Part shown: piece by piece, positions 1 through 8,482 of the stretch
Position numbering within the stretch: the stretch's first letter is position 1
Layout of the letters: the number at the start of each line of letters is the position of its first letter
Origin: Acidovorax sp. KKS102
Lineage (GTDB): Bacteria > Pseudomonadota > Gammaproteobacteria > Burkholderiales > Burkholderiaceae_C
Direction: 5' to 3'
Length of the DNA stretch: 64,000 nt
Assembly: GCF_000302535.1 (NCBI RefSeq)
Contig: NC_018708.1
Coordinates: 1,488,001 to 1,552,000 of the forward strand
Made by a program: the position numbers and the translations under genes
Notes under the pieces: model-generated
The model's input: the letters and a program-made list of their open reading frames with translations, nothing else
Database searches by the model: none
Told to the model about the DNA's origin: nothing

Positions 1-1
1 G

Positions 2-580
2 TTTTGTGTGGTGGTGGTGAACTACGCGCTGTGCCCGGGCACCCCCGATGCGCCGGTGAACATTCCCCACATTGCGCGGCAGATGGAAAAAGCGTTGGGC
101 TGGGTGTGGCACCAGATCGCCGCCCATGGGGGCGACCCCCGGCGGATCACCGTGGCGGGGCACTCGGCGGGCGGGCAGCTGGCGGCCCTGCTGCTGACCA
201 GCGTGTGGCCCCTGATCGGCAAGGGCTTGCCCGATGGCCTGGTGCGCAATGCGCTGTCGATCTCGGGGGTGCACGACCTGGAGCCCATCATGCACACGCC
301 CATGTACCAGTCGGTATTGCACCTGACTGAGCAGCAGGTGCTGCAGTGCAGCCCCGCACGTTTGCTGGAGCCGCCCACGGGCACGCTGTATTGCGCCGTG
401 GGGGCCGATGAAAGCCCCGAATTCCTGCGCCAGAACCAGCTCATGCAGGACGCCTGGGGCAGCCATTTTGTGCCCCGCAGCGTGGCCTTGCCGGGGTTGA
501 ACCACTTCAGCGTCGTCGATGCCCTGGCCAAGCCCGGGCATGACCTGCACCACATGGCGCAGAACCTGCTGCGGGCCTGA
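2..580 (+). CDS. Alpha/beta hydrolase (kynurenine-formamidase/esterase-like), 5' end outside window
   Basis: C-terminal part of a serine hydrolase of the alpha/beta fold. The reading frame is open to the left edge, so the true start lies upstream; the GTG codons near base 8 encode the middle of a beta strand (VVVVNYALCP) and are not a convincing start. GHSAGG (Ser about 53 residues into the visible part) is the nucleophile elbow, VGADESPEF carries the likely acid and LNHFSVVD the likely catalytic His. The NYALCPGTPDAPVNI stretch resembles the kynurenine formamidase and carboxylesterase branch, which has an HGG oxyanion motif further upstream, not visible here. Substrate cannot be decided. The stop codon overlaps the first base of a large inverted-repeat element. 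Confidence 0.8.
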   Translation, partial: FCVVVVNYALCPGTPDAPVNIPHIARQMEKALGWVWHQIAAHGGDPRRITVAGHSAGGQLAALLLTSVWPLIGKGLPDGLVRNALSISGVHDLEPIMHTPMYQSVLHLTEQQVLQCSPARLLEPPTGTLYCAVGADESPEFLRQNQLMQDAWGSHFVPRSVALPGLNHFSVVDALAKPGHDLHHMAQNLLRA

Positions 581-850
581 GAACCTGTTCCAAGTCTTTT
601 TGGAGATTGCATTGGAGTGCAATCGGGATGAGTGGATGCTCCGGGTGCGCCGCATGGGCTCATGCCCATGCAAGCAGCCGGGGCGTCCAATCGCCCGATT
701 TCACTCCAACCCTTCGGGCAAGTGCCTTGCCGGGCGGTCTGCGGCGTTGCGGCGCTTGCCAATAGCCGAGCTATTGGCCGCGCACCGCGCCTTGCACCCC
801 ATCCCGGCAAGGCACTTGTGCAACTCCAACAAGACTTTGAACAGGTTCTA
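580..850. repeat. Compound nested inverted-repeat element
   Basis: Outer arms: AGAACCTGTTC from 580 and GAACAGGTTCT ending at 849, extending to about 30 nt with mismatches. Inside lie two further modules, each with its own arms and central palindrome. Module A has arms at 612-627 and 694-709 (15 of 16 pairs) around the palindrome at 652-671. Module B has arms at 719-734 and 803-818 (16 of 16) around CCAATAGC/GCTATTGG at 759-777. There is no transposase. It fills the space between two convergent genes and probably folds strongly as RNA from either strand, so it may end transcription in both directions. It resembles a MITE or REP-type element. Confidence 0.8.
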
Positions 851-893
851 AGGGTTCTCCTAACCGGGCGGCGGATCGCACCCGGTGGTGTGG

Positions 894-1871
894 TTACATC
901 AGCAGGTGCTCGCCTGCGTTGTCGCCGCCCAGGATCACGTAGTTGACCTTGCGCACATCCATCAGCTTGGTGCCACCCGCATAGCTGATGGAGCTTTGCA
1001 CGTCCTGCTCCATCTCAATGAGCGTTTCGGCCAGCTTGCCCTTGATGGGCTCCAGGATGCGTTTGCCTTCGACGTGCTTGTATTCGCCCTTGTTGAAGTC
1101 GCTGGCCGAGCCGTAGTACTCCTTGAACAGCGCGCCGTCCACTTCCACCGTCTTGCCCGGTGATTCCTCATGGCCTGCAAACAGCGAGCCGATCATCACC
1201 ATGCTGGCGCCAAAGCGGATGCTCTTGGCAATGTCGCCATGGCTGCGGATGCCGCCGTCGGCAATGATGGGCTTGGTGGCCACGCGGGCACACCACTTCA
1301 GCGCGCTGAGCTGCCAGCCGCCCGTGCCAAAACCTGTCTTGAGCTTGGTGATGCACACCTTGCCCGGGCCCACGCCCACCTTGGTGGCGTCGGCGCCCCA
1401 GTTTTCCAGGTCGATGATGGCTTCGGGGGTGGCCACGTTGCCGGCAATCACAAACGACTGCGGCAGGTGCTTTTTCAGGTAGCCGATCATGTTCTTCACG
1501 CTGTCGGCATGGCCGTGGGCGATGTCGATGGTGATGTACTCGGGCGTGATGCCCTGTGCCACCAGCTGGTCCACCGTGGCGTAGTCGGGTTGCTTCACGC
1601 CCAGCGAGATAGACGCGTAGCAGCCCTTGGCATGCATGTCCTTGACGAACTGGACGTTGTCCAGGTCAAAGCGGTGCATGACGTAGAAATAGCCGTTCTG
1701 TGCCATCCAGGTGCAGATGGTTTCGTCCACCACGGTCTTCATGTTGGCCGGCACCACCGGCAGGCGGAAGCGGCGACCGCCCAGTTCCACGCTGGCGTCG
1801 CATTCCGAGCGGCTTTCCACGCGGCACTTGCGGGGCAGCAGCAGGATGTTGTCGTAGTCGAAGATTTCCAT
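894..1871 (-). CDS. guaC: GMP reductase
   Basis: Reduces GMP to IMP with NADPH and release of ammonia, in cytoplasmic purine salvage. The 325-residue product is of the IMPDH/GMPR TIM-barrel family. Visible motifs are the N-terminal [13 protein letters not shown], the nucleotide loop and catalytic cysteine in [12 protein letters not shown], the glycine-rich [16 protein letters not shown] and [14 protein letters not shown]. There is no CBS domain insert, which argues against IMP dehydrogenase (GuaB). I chose the ATG at 1871, matching the usual family start; an ATG 33 nt upstream adds residues with no family support. The gene stands alone and converges on the repeat element to its right side of transcription. 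Confidence 0.92.
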   Translation of the reverse strand: MEIFDYDNILLLPRKCRVESRSECDASVELGGRRFRLPVVPANMKTVVDETICTWMAQNGYFYVMHRFDLDNVQFVKDMHAKGCYASISLGVKQPDYATVDQLVAQGITPEYITIDIAHGHADSVKNMIGYLKKHLPQSFVIAGNVATPEAIIDLENWGADATKVGVGPGKVCITKLKTGFGTGGWQLSALKWCARVATKPIIADGGIRSHGDIAKSIRFGASMVMIGSLFAGHEESPGKTVEVDGALFKEYYGSASDFNKGEYKHVEGKRILEPIKGKLAETLIEMEQDVQSSISYAGGTKLMDVRKVNYVILGGDNAGEHLLM

Positions 1872-1995
1872 GAGATTCCAAGCTCCATAAAGGGACGCCG
1901 CCAAACTATTTCGACGGCGGTGGGCGCTTGGCTGTCAGACCGGCTTTGCGGGAGTGAACGTGACAGTCACTCCGAACCCTGCTGAGCGCAGGCAC

Positions 1996-2028
1996 AAAAA
2001 ACCGGGCGTCAAGAAACTTGGGCCCGGT
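1996..2028 (-). terminator. Intrinsic terminator of the secreted-protein gene
   Basis: On the minus strand ACCGGGC and GCCCGGT form a 7-bp stem with a 14-nt loop, followed at once by a run of six T. It lies about 50 nt after the stop of the gene ending at 2076. Confidence 0.7.
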
Positions 2029-2075
2029 GATTGATTCTACCCGCCTGACAAATGGCCGTCATAACGGCCCCGGTA

Positions 2076-2801
2076 TTACCTGCATACGGATTGCGCAGCC
2101 GCCACGATCTGGCCCGATGCATCCTGCACCCAGCCGACCAGGTGCAGCCGTTCGGCCCGCGCGCCTTCGGGAATGCGCATGGACCGGGTCTCCATCCAGG
2201 CCCACGGTTTGCCTGGGGTGCGAGCTTGCCGCTGGGCGGGGAGCCACTCGCCCTCGAACGCGTTGCGCACGACATGGCGGGGCACCACCGTGCCGTCCGT
2301 GCCGGCGGCGATGGCTTCCACCAGCAGCAGGTGAAAGGCAAAGGGGGCTGCGGCCACCTTGCGCTGTGGCTTCGCAGCGGAAGGCGCGAAGTTGATGCCC
2401 ACACCCACATAGTCATTGAACGCCACCCCGTGGGCCACGCGCAGCCTGCCACGTGCGTCCACATCGACGGTGCTGATGTGTACGTCAGTGGAGGTGGGGG
2501 GCTTGCGCCCCAGGGCTTGCAGGCGGGGCAGGGCGTCGGTGGTGGCGGCTGCCGACAAGGGGGCAAGGTCACCCGCCGCGCTTGGCACGATCCAGTCCAG
2601 CACCACGGCGCCTGCCTTGGCCGATGGCGCCGGGGTGGCTGCATCGCCCCAGCAGGCCTCGCAGTCGGCGCTGATGAAGCGCTCGAAGAGCGCCACGGGC
2701 TTGGGCGCGCCGTCGCTGCTGCAATGGGTCTGGGCCAGCGCCTGCGGGGCATGCGCCAGTGCCAACGACAGGCTGGCCAAGGTGAGGGCAATGTTTTTCA
2801 T
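2076..2801 (-). CDS. Secreted protein of unknown function with a CxxC motif
   Basis: A 241-residue protein with a clear Sec signal peptide (MKNIALTLASLSLALAHAPQ, cleavage probably after ALA about residue 23). The mature part begins near a cysteine and has LFERFISADCEACW about residues 38-51, a CxxC in a setting that resembles the start of thioredoxin-fold secreted proteins such as DUF1223, but the rest of that family's motifs are not visible. The C-terminal half looks beta-rich. It is divergent from uvrD with a 43-bp gap, so the two must share a short promoter region. A minus-strand intrinsic terminator follows. I do not recognise a function; a periplasmic location is the only firm inference. 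Confidence 0.7.
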   Translation of the reverse strand: MKNIALTLASLSLALAHAPQALAQTHCSSDGAPKPVALFERFISADCEACWGDAATPAPSAKAGAVVLDWIVPSAAGDLAPLSAAATTDALPRLQALGRKPPTSTDVHISTVDVDARGRLRVAHGVAFNDYVGVGINFAPSAAKPQRKVAAAPFAFHLLLVEAIAAGTDGTVVPRHVVRNAFEGEWLPAQRQARTPGKPWAWMETRSMRIPEGARAERLHLVGWVQDASGQIVAAAQSVCR

Positions 2802-2844
2802 GGTGCGGGGCAGCGTGGGGCGGGGTGCTTTCTACAATGGCCGG

Positions 2845-5319
2845 ATGTTCCCACAAGACCCGTTTTCGGGTGCGCCAGACGCCCTGGTGCCCCCACACTC
2901 CGGTGCGCCGTCGGCCGCATCCCCCCTTCTCGCCCACCTGAACGACGAGCAACTGGCTGCGGTGACCTTGCCCGCCGGCCATGCGCTCATCCTGGCGGGG
3001 GCCGGGTCGGGCAAGACCCGTGTGCTGACCACCCGCATCGCCTGGCTGCTGCAAAACGGCTATGCCACGCCCGGCGGCATTCTGGCCGTCACGTTTACCA
3101 ACAAGGCCGCCAAAGAGATGGTGGCCCGCCTGTCGGCCATGCTGCCTGTGAATGTGCGCGGCATGTGGATCGGCACCTTCCACGGCCTGTGCAACCGGCT
3201 GCTGCGCGCGCACCACAAGGCTGCGGGGCTGCCGCAGTCGTTCCAGATTCTCGACACGCAAGACCAGCTCTCGGCCATCAAGCGCCTGTGCAAGCAGCAC
3301 AACGTGGACGAGGAGCGCTTTCCGCCCAAGCAGCTGTCGTACTTCATCGCCAGCTGCAAGGAAGAGGGCATGCGGCCTGGCGATGTGCCTACGCACGACA
3401 GCGACAGCCGCAAGAAGGTCGAGATCTACCAGCTGTACGAAGAACAATGCCAGCGCGAAGGCGTGGTGGACTTTGGCGAGCTGATGCTGCGGTCTTACGA
3501 GCTGCTGCGCGACAACGACCCGATCCGCGAGCACTACCAGCGCCGGTTCCAGCACATCCTGGTGGACGAGTTCCAGGACACCAACAAGCTGCAGTACGCC
3601 TGGCTCAAGCAACTGGCGGGCAACGAGGTGGACGGGCGCTACGAAGCGCGTGGCAGCGTGATCGCCGTGGGCGACGACGACCAGAGCATCTACGCCTTCC
3701 GTGGCGCTCGCGTGGGCAACATGACCGACTTTGTGCGCGAGTTTGATGTGCAGCGCCAGATCAAGCTGGAGCAGAACTACCGCAGCTACAGCAACATCCT
3801 CGACTCGGCCAACCACCTCATCAGCCACAACAGCCGCCGCCTGGGCAAGAACCTGCGCACCACGCAGGGCGCTGGCGAGCCCGTGCGTGTGTACGAGGCC
3901 AGCTCTGACTTGGCCGAGGCGCAGTGGATGGTGGATGAGATCAAGCAGCTGGTGCGCAACGACGGCTTTGAGCGCAAGGAAATCGCCGTGCTCTACCGCA
4001 GCAACGCGCAAAGCCGGGTGATTGAATCTGCATTGTTCAATGCCAGCGTGCCCTACCGCGTATACGGCGGCCTGCGCTTTTTTGAGCGTGCCGAAATCAA
4101 GCACGCGCTGGCCTACCTGCGCCTCTTGGAGAACCCGCACGACGACACCAGCTTCACGCGCGTCGTCAACTTTCCGCCGCGCGGCATTGGCGCGCGCAGC
4201 ATCGAGGTGCTGCAGGACGCTGCCCGCGCCGCAGGCTGCTCGCTGCACGACGCGGTGAGCGCTGTGCCCGGCAAGGCGGGCGCCAACCTGGGCGCGTTTG
4301 TCGCCATGGTCGATGTGCTGCGCGAGCAGACCCAAGGGCTGAACCTGCGCGGCATCATCGAGCAGATGCTCGAATCCACCGGCCTGGTCGAGCACTTCCG
4401 CACCGAAAAGGAAGGCGCCGACCGCATCGAGAACTTGCAGGAACTCGTCAACGCCGCCGAGAGCTTTGTCACGCAAGAGGGCTTTGGCCGCGACGCGGTG
4501 GCGCTGCCGCTGGATGAGCACGGCACGCCGCTGACCCAAAGCGTGCAAAGCCCTGTGAGCCAAGGGCTGGACCCCAACGCGCCGTTGCTCGACGAGCCTT
4601 TGAAACCCGCCGTGCCCGGCATCGTGGACGCCGACACCGGCGAAACCCTCTCGCCCCTGGCCGCCTTCCTGACCCACGCCGCGCTGGAGGCGGGCGACAA
4701 CCAGGCCCAGGCTGGGCAAGACGCGGTGCAGCTCATGACCGTGCATGCCAGCAAGGGGCTGGAATTTGACTGCGTGTTCATCGGCGGCATGGAAGAGGGC
4801 CTGTTCCCCCACGAGAACTCGGCCAGCGACCGCGACGGCCTGGAGGAGGAGCGCCGCCTGATGTACGTGGCCATTACCCGCGCCCGCAAGCGGCTGTACC
4901 TCAGCCACTCGCAAACGCGCATGTTGCACGGCCAGACGCGCTACAACATCAAGAGCCGGTTTTTTGACGAGCTGCCTGAAGCAGCCCTCAAGTGGATCAC
5001 GCCCAAGCAGCAGGGCTTTGGCTCGTATGCGCCCAGTTTTGCTACTAATTCAGGAGCTGGTAGCGCATACGGATCTAGCACTAGAGGCCAATTTGGCTTC
5101 AAATCCGAGACGTTTGCCAGTCCCCCAGTGCCTGTGCAGAAGGCGGCGCCCTCGCACGGCCTGCGCGTGGGCATTGCCGTGTTTCACACCAAGTTTGGCG
5201 AGGGCAAGGTGCTGGCCATTGAAGGCACCGGCGACGACGCACGTGCACAGGTCAACTTTCCGCGCCACGGCACCAAGTGGCTGGCGCTGTCGGTGGCCAA
5301 ACTGACGGTGGTCGAATAG
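2845..5319 (+). CDS. uvrD: UvrD-family ATP-dependent DNA helicase (helicase II)
   Basis: 3'-5' superfamily 1A helicase for nucleotide excision and mismatch repair. The 824-residue product shows every family motif in order: Q motif LNDEQLAAV (32-40), Walker A AGAGSGKT (51-58), Ia TFTNKAAKEM, II VDEFQDTN (about 239), III GDDDQSIYAFRGA, IV LEQNYRS, V LMTVHASKGLEFD and VI LMYVAITRARKRLY. The C-terminus (after about residue 770) resembles the small RNAP-binding Tudor-like tail (VFHTKFGEGKV). The ATG at 2845 places the Q motif at the usual distance; earlier in-frame codons lie in the neighbouring gene. Residues 731-753, a Ser/Gly/Ala-rich linker, are encoded by a dispersed ~65-bp repeat, an in-frame insertion in the flexible region before the tail. 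Confidence 0.95.
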   Translation: MFPQDPFSGAPDALVPPHSGAPSAASPLLAHLNDEQLAAVTLPAGHALILAGAGSGKTRVLTTRIAWLLQNGYATPGGILAVTFTNKAAKEMVARLSAMLPVNVRGMWIGTFHGLCNRLLRAHHKAAGLPQSFQILDTQDQLSAIKRLCKQHNVDEERFPPKQLSYFIASCKEEGMRPGDVPTHDSDSRKKVEIYQLYEEQCQREGVVDFGELMLRSYELLRDNDPIREHYQRRFQHILVDEFQDTNKLQYAWLKQLAGNEVDGRYEARGSVIAVGDDDQSIYAFRGARVGNMTDFVREFDVQRQIKLEQNYRSYSNILDSANHLISHNSRRLGKNLRTTQGAGEPVRVYEASSDLAEAQWMVDEIKQLVRNDGFERKEIAVLYRSNAQSRVIESALFNASVPYRVYGGLRFFERAEIKHALAYLRLLENPHDDTSFTRVVNFPPRGIGARSIEVLQDAARAAGCSLHDAVSAVPGKAGANLGAFVAMVDVLREQTQGLNLRGIIEQMLESTGLVEHFRTEKEGADRIENLQELVNAAESFVTQEGFGRDAVALPLDEHGTPLTQSVQSPVSQGLDPNAPLLDEPLKPAVPGIVDADTGETLSPLAAFLTHAALEAGDNQAQAGQDAVQLMTVHASKGLEFDCVFIGGMEEGLFPHENSASDRDGLEEERRLMYVAITRARKRLYLSHSQTRMLHGQTRYNIKSRFFDELPEAALKWITPKQQGFGSYAPSFATNSGAGSAYGSSTRGQFGFKSETFASPPVPVQKAAPSHGLRVGIAVFHTKFGEGKVLAIEGTGDDARAQVNFPRHGTKWLALSVAKLTVVE
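5038..5104 (+). repeat. Dispersed ~65-bp repeat, copy 1 (inside uvrD)
   Basis: Pattern TTTTGCTA..AGCTGGTAGCGC..CTAGCACTAGAGGCC..GGCTTCAAAT. Same layout as the copies near 5.3, 28.9, 35.2, 47.6 and 55.4 kb. It stays in frame and codes for the uvrD linker ATNSGAGSAYGSSTRGQFGF. Confidence 0.8.
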
Positions 5320-5327
5320 CAGGTTTT

Positions 5328-5391
5328 GAGCAAAATCGCCTGGTAGCGCTAGTACCTTATGCCTGGATAGCTATCGTATATATAGCAATCC
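5328..5391 (-). repeat. Dispersed ~65-bp repeat, copy 2 (downstream of uvrD)
   Basis: Read on the minus strand it has the family order GGATTGCTAT..GATAGCTATCCAGGCAT..ACTAGCGCTACC..GATTTTGCTC. It begins just after the uvrD stop and before its terminator, opposite in orientation to copy 1 only 0.2 kb away. Confidence 0.75.
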
Positions 5392-5405
5392 AGAGCCGCC
5401 AATGA

Positions 5406-5435
5406 CAACGGGGCCCTCGGGCCCCGTTGGTTTTT
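5406..5435 (+). terminator. Intrinsic terminator of uvrD
   Basis: CAACGGGGCCC and GGGCCCCGTTG form a near-perfect stem closed by a short TCG loop, followed after one G by TTTTT. It sits between the convergent uvrD and phoX genes. Confidence 0.85.
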
Positions 5436-5497
5436 GAAGCGGGCCGCACGGGGTGCAGCCTTGTTGGCCCCTAGCTCAGGTGGGTTTCAGGCTGAGT

Positions 5498-7450
5498 TCA
5501 GGCCTGGTTCAGGCTGGGCTGCTTGGCAGCAGCCGTCAGGTAGCCCACGGCCGCGCCGTTCTTATTCTTGTAGTTGGCCTTGATCATCGGGTCCAGCGTG
5601 TCCTTGACCACGCTGTGGATGGCGCCCCAGTCACCGGCGTGCTGGAAGTTGCTCATGATGTACGTCCAGCCGTTGATCTCGTCCACAGCGTGCAGGCCGG
5701 TGGACTCGCCGCCTGCTGGGATCGACATCACGCGCGACAGCTGCTTGGTGTCCACGTTGTAGGCCCACAGGAAGTTGTTGACGTGCTGGCTGCTGTCTTC
5801 GCCGATGAACAGGGTGCGCATCTTTTCGGAGAACTTGAGGTTGTCCGGGTTGGCGATGTTGTTGGGGTTGGCGGTGTTGCCCAGGGCGTCGGCGGTGATG
5901 TCTTCACCGGCCAGCAGCACCTTGGTGTCCACGGGCATCCATTCGCTGTTGATGGTGCCGCCGGCGGTGTCCTTCTGGCCACCCTTGAGGTTCAGCGCCA
6001 TCACGGCGCCGGCCACCAGTTGCTTGGGCACCGAGATGCCGTTGCCCGGCACGTTGGCTGCGTTGCCTGCCACCATGGACGACTGGATGTTCTGCAGCGC
6101 AGAGTAGGCAATCTTGTCCTTGGCGTTGACCGTGGTGCCTTCCATCTTGGTGAAGCCCAGGCTGGCACCCAGGTAGGCGGCGTAGCGGTGGGTTTCCAGG
6201 AAGGCCGCGGCCTTTTCCATGCCGGGGTTCAGCTTGATCCACTCGGTCTTGCCGTTCGCCACGATCTTGGTGTAGCTGGCGTCGGCCGGGTCGGTGGTCT
6301 TCACGGTCATGATGTCCGTGGGCTTGAGCGTGTTGGCCAGGTTCTCGATCTCGGCGCTGGTGGCCGAGCCCATCTTGATCCAGGTGAGGGGGGCCGCTGT
6401 GCCCACCTTGGGGTCGATGGAGAAGCCGCTGCCCACCTTGGCAACGTACAGCGTGCCGGACGACAGGTCTTTTTCCTTGTCGGCCACGAACACGAAGTAG
6501 CCGCTGTTGGTGGCGTCGTCGCCCATCAGCGCCGTGCGGTTGTCAGGCATCACCTGCACCAGCTCGTGCGAGATGCGGCCCATGCAGAAATGCTTCTTGA
6601 TGCTGGCGGTGCCGTCGGGGTTCACCGTCACTTCGGGCATGTGGCCGTAGTGGTAGGGGTTGGCCTTGGTTTCGTCGCCATACAGGTTCTTGCTGTAGGC
6701 CTTGAACATGGCGTTGCTGGCAATGCTGAACGCATCGGGTTCGTACTCCTCGCTCGACAGGTGGGTGCCCCAGGGCGACAGGCTGGCGCCGCAGGTGATC
6801 CACAGGCCGTGCACCTTGGAGGTGTCCACGTTGTGGTACTTCACCAGGCTCAGCTTGCCGGTGGTCTGGTCCTGGTCCAGCGTCAGCACGGCGATGGGCG
6901 AGGGCAGCTTGCCGTACATGTCGGTCTTGCCGTCTTGCGCCCAGGTGGTGTATTCAAACTGCACCACGGCAAACACGGCCTTGCCCTTGAGGCCGGTCAC
7001 GGTGGGGTTGGCCACGGTCAGCAGCGAGGTGCCGTCGGGCGAGTCCGAGAAGTACTGGCGCTCCTTGCCAGCCACCGTGGCGTCGATGATGGGCTTGTTG
7101 TTGATGTCGTAGTAGCCACCCGACAGGATGGTGCCGCCCTTGCCGTCGGACACCATGTCGCCCGTCACGAAGAACGGCTGGTAAGCCAGCTGGTACGAGC
7201 GCACCGAGTCGTCGCTGAGCTTGATGTTGAGCGTGGAGCCCACGGTGGTGGTGGCCATGGCTGCGGCGTTGGCCAGGGTGGGGGCTGCCATCGACGTGAA
7301 GCTGGCCGACACAAAGCTGGGCGCGGCGGAGTCGCTGCCACCGCAGGCGGTCAGCAGGGCGGCCGAGGCGCTGGCGCTGAGCGGCAGCATGGGAACGCCG
7401 GCCAGCAGTTGCAGGGCCTTGCGGCGGGTGGGCATCGTCGGTTGGGTCAT
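5498..7450 (-). CDS. phoX: PhoX-family alkaline phosphatase, Tat-exported
   Basis: Periplasmic or lipid-anchored phosphatase of the DUF839/PhoX family, which frees phosphate from organic esters and uses Ca and Fe. The 650-residue product starts MTQPTMPTRRKALQLLAG: twin Arg 9-10, a hydrophobic stretch, then LLTAC with Cys36, which fits a Tat signal and a possible lipobox. The GLWITCGASLSPWGTHLSSE stretch contains the family's conserved Cys and acidic metal ligands, followed by EEYEPD. The start at 7450 puts the twin-arginine motif at the N-terminus; a longer frame to 7663 would bury it. A PhoB-type box of 11-bp repeats lies 125 nt upstream, so induction by phosphate starvation is very likely. 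Monocistronic, convergent with uvrD. Confidence 0.92.
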   Translation of the reverse strand: MTQPTMPTRRKALQLLAGVPMLPLSASASAALLTACGGSDSAAPSFVSASFTSMAAPTLANAAAMATTTVGSTLNIKLSDDSVRSYQLAYQPFFVTGDMVSDGKGGTILSGGYYDINNKPIIDATVAGKERQYFSDSPDGTSLLTVANPTVTGLKGKAVFAVVQFEYTTWAQDGKTDMYGKLPSPIAVLTLDQDQTTGKLSLVKYHNVDTSKVHGLWITCGASLSPWGTHLSSEEYEPDAFSIASNAMFKAYSKNLYGDETKANPYHYGHMPEVTVNPDGTASIKKHFCMGRISHELVQVMPDNRTALMGDDATNSGYFVFVADKEKDLSSGTLYVAKVGSGFSIDPKVGTAAPLTWIKMGSATSAEIENLANTLKPTDIMTVKTTDPADASYTKIVANGKTEWIKLNPGMEKAAAFLETHRYAAYLGASLGFTKMEGTTVNAKDKIAYSALQNIQSSMVAGNAANVPGNGISVPKQLVAGAVMALNLKGGQKDTAGGTINSEWMPVDTKVLLAGEDITADALGNTANPNNIANPDNLKFSEKMRTLFIGEDSSQHVNNFLWAYNVDTKQLSRVMSIPAGGESTGLHAVDEINGWTYIMSNFQHAGDWGAIHSVVKDTLDPMIKANYKNKNGAAVGYLTAAAKQPSLNQA

Positions 7451-7574
7451 TTTCGGGGTGTTTCCAAGTGGGTATGCAAACGGGCATGCCACGCCCTGAT
7501 CCGACCGGGAGCCTTGTTGGAAAAGGCGTAGTAGGCGGGGGGCATGGAATCCAGCCCGCGATCCTAGGAACGCC

Positions 7575-7611
7575 CCGTGACAGTGGTTTGACGTTTGTGT
7601 GACCGTTTGAC
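7575..7611 (-). promoter_or_regulatory. PhoB box (Pho box) upstream of phoX
   Basis: On the minus strand GTCA occurs with exact 11-bp spacing (complementary TGAC at 7578, 7589 and 7600), with one more at 7608, in the order GTCAnnnGTCACACAAAC, GTCAAACCACT, GTCACGGG. Direct 11-bp repeats with a conserved GTCA are the hallmark of PhoB binding sites. The position before a phosphatase gene supports it. Confidence 0.8.
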
Positions 7612-7690
7612 GCGGTGCCTTGCGCAGCGCGTGACGCCCGCCCAAGGCGCGCCGCGCAGGCATGGCTGCGCGTGCGCTGCGGGACAGGCC

Positions 7691-8482
7691 CTAGTCCCGG
7701 GAGCCGGGCGGGCCGTAGGAGTTGCCGGTTCCGTAGTTGTTGGCCGGTACGGCCGCGCCACCGCTGCCATCCTTGATGCCCTTGCGGCCCGACACCTGCC
7801 ACGCGGTGCGCTGGTTGACCAGCCCGGCCAAGAACTCCATCTCTTCGTCCGTGTGGTTGATGGCACCGGCCGGTGTCAGCAGCCGGCCATTGCGGGGTGC
7901 GGGCTCGGCCCAGAACGACTGGTGGTAGCTGGACTGGCTCACCAGGCGCTCGCCGCCTGCCGTCAGCTCCACCGTGCCATAACAGTTGCAAAGGTAGCCG
8001 CGCTGGTCCTGGTCGGCAAACACCTCGGCGTACACGCCGGTGCCGCGGATGCCTGCGGTGGCCGTGGGCAGCGCAATCTGCCGGTCTGGGCCGCGCCCCC
8101 ATACCGTCGCCACTGCACCGCTGAGCAGGCGCAGCAGCTTGACGGCGGTGGGTGTGTCGCTCTCCATCGCCATGCGCGAGTTCTGCCGCACCATGAAGGC
8201 GCTGTCGCCCACTGAGAACACCAGGCTGGCGCCCGGCCCGGTCTCAATGCGGTCGTTGGCGGTGATGGTGTGCTGCGCCGTCAGGGGCTCGCCATTGCGC
8301 AGCACCTCGCCGCGCACTTCCACGATATTGCTGCGCGCCTGCGCATGGGCGGCAGCCCAGCCACCGCCTGCCACCCACAGCGCGGCGGCCTGCACCACGC
8401 TGCGGCGCTGGAACCAGACCAGCTCGTCGTCAGAGCGGCCCTGCAGGTGGTGCGTCAGGGGGGCTGGGGGGCGGGGTGTCAT
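7691..8482 (-). CDS. FecR-domain protein, exported
   Basis: A 263-residue protein with FecR-type beta-sandwich repeats: EVRGEVLRNGEPL, ITANDRIETGPGASLVFSVG, SAFMVRQNSRMAM and ATAGIRGTGVYAEV, the last with the GIRGT motif typical of stand-alone FecR domains. FQRRSVVQAAALWVAGGG at about residues 24-41 is a signal sequence with a twin arginine. Unlike regulatory FecR proteins it has no partner sigma gene next to it and no N-terminal cytoplasmic helix domain, so it is more likely an envelope or periplasmic scaffold protein. Its start overlaps the end of the upstream membrane-protein gene by 53 nt, which implies an operon. The C-terminal 25 residues are Gly/Pro/Asn-rich. Confidence 0.75.
   Translation of the reverse strand: MTPRPPAPLTHHLQGRSDDELVWFQRRSVVQAAALWVAGGGWAAAHAQARSNIVEVRGEVLRNGEPLTAQHTITANDRIETGPGASLVFSVGDSAFMVRQNSRMAMESDTPTAVKLLRLLSGAVATVWGRGPDRQIALPTATAGIRGTGVYAEVFADQDQRGYLCNCYGTVELTAGGERLVSQSSYHQSFWAEPAPRNGRLLTPAGAINHTDEEMEFLAGLVNQRTAWQVSGRKGIKDGSGGAAVPANNYGTGNSYGPPGSRD

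Noticed and set aside
1872-2075. Purine riboswitch before guaC
   Set aside because: No junction or P1 structure of a purine aptamer could be recognised; only simple hairpins, one of which ends the neighbouring gene.
2569-4929. Long minus-strand open frame opposite uvrD
   Set aside because: Shadow of uvrD; low-complexity product with no motif.
5453-7531. Long plus-strand open frame opposite phoX
   Set aside because: Shadow of phoX; the minus strand has the Tat signal and family motifs.
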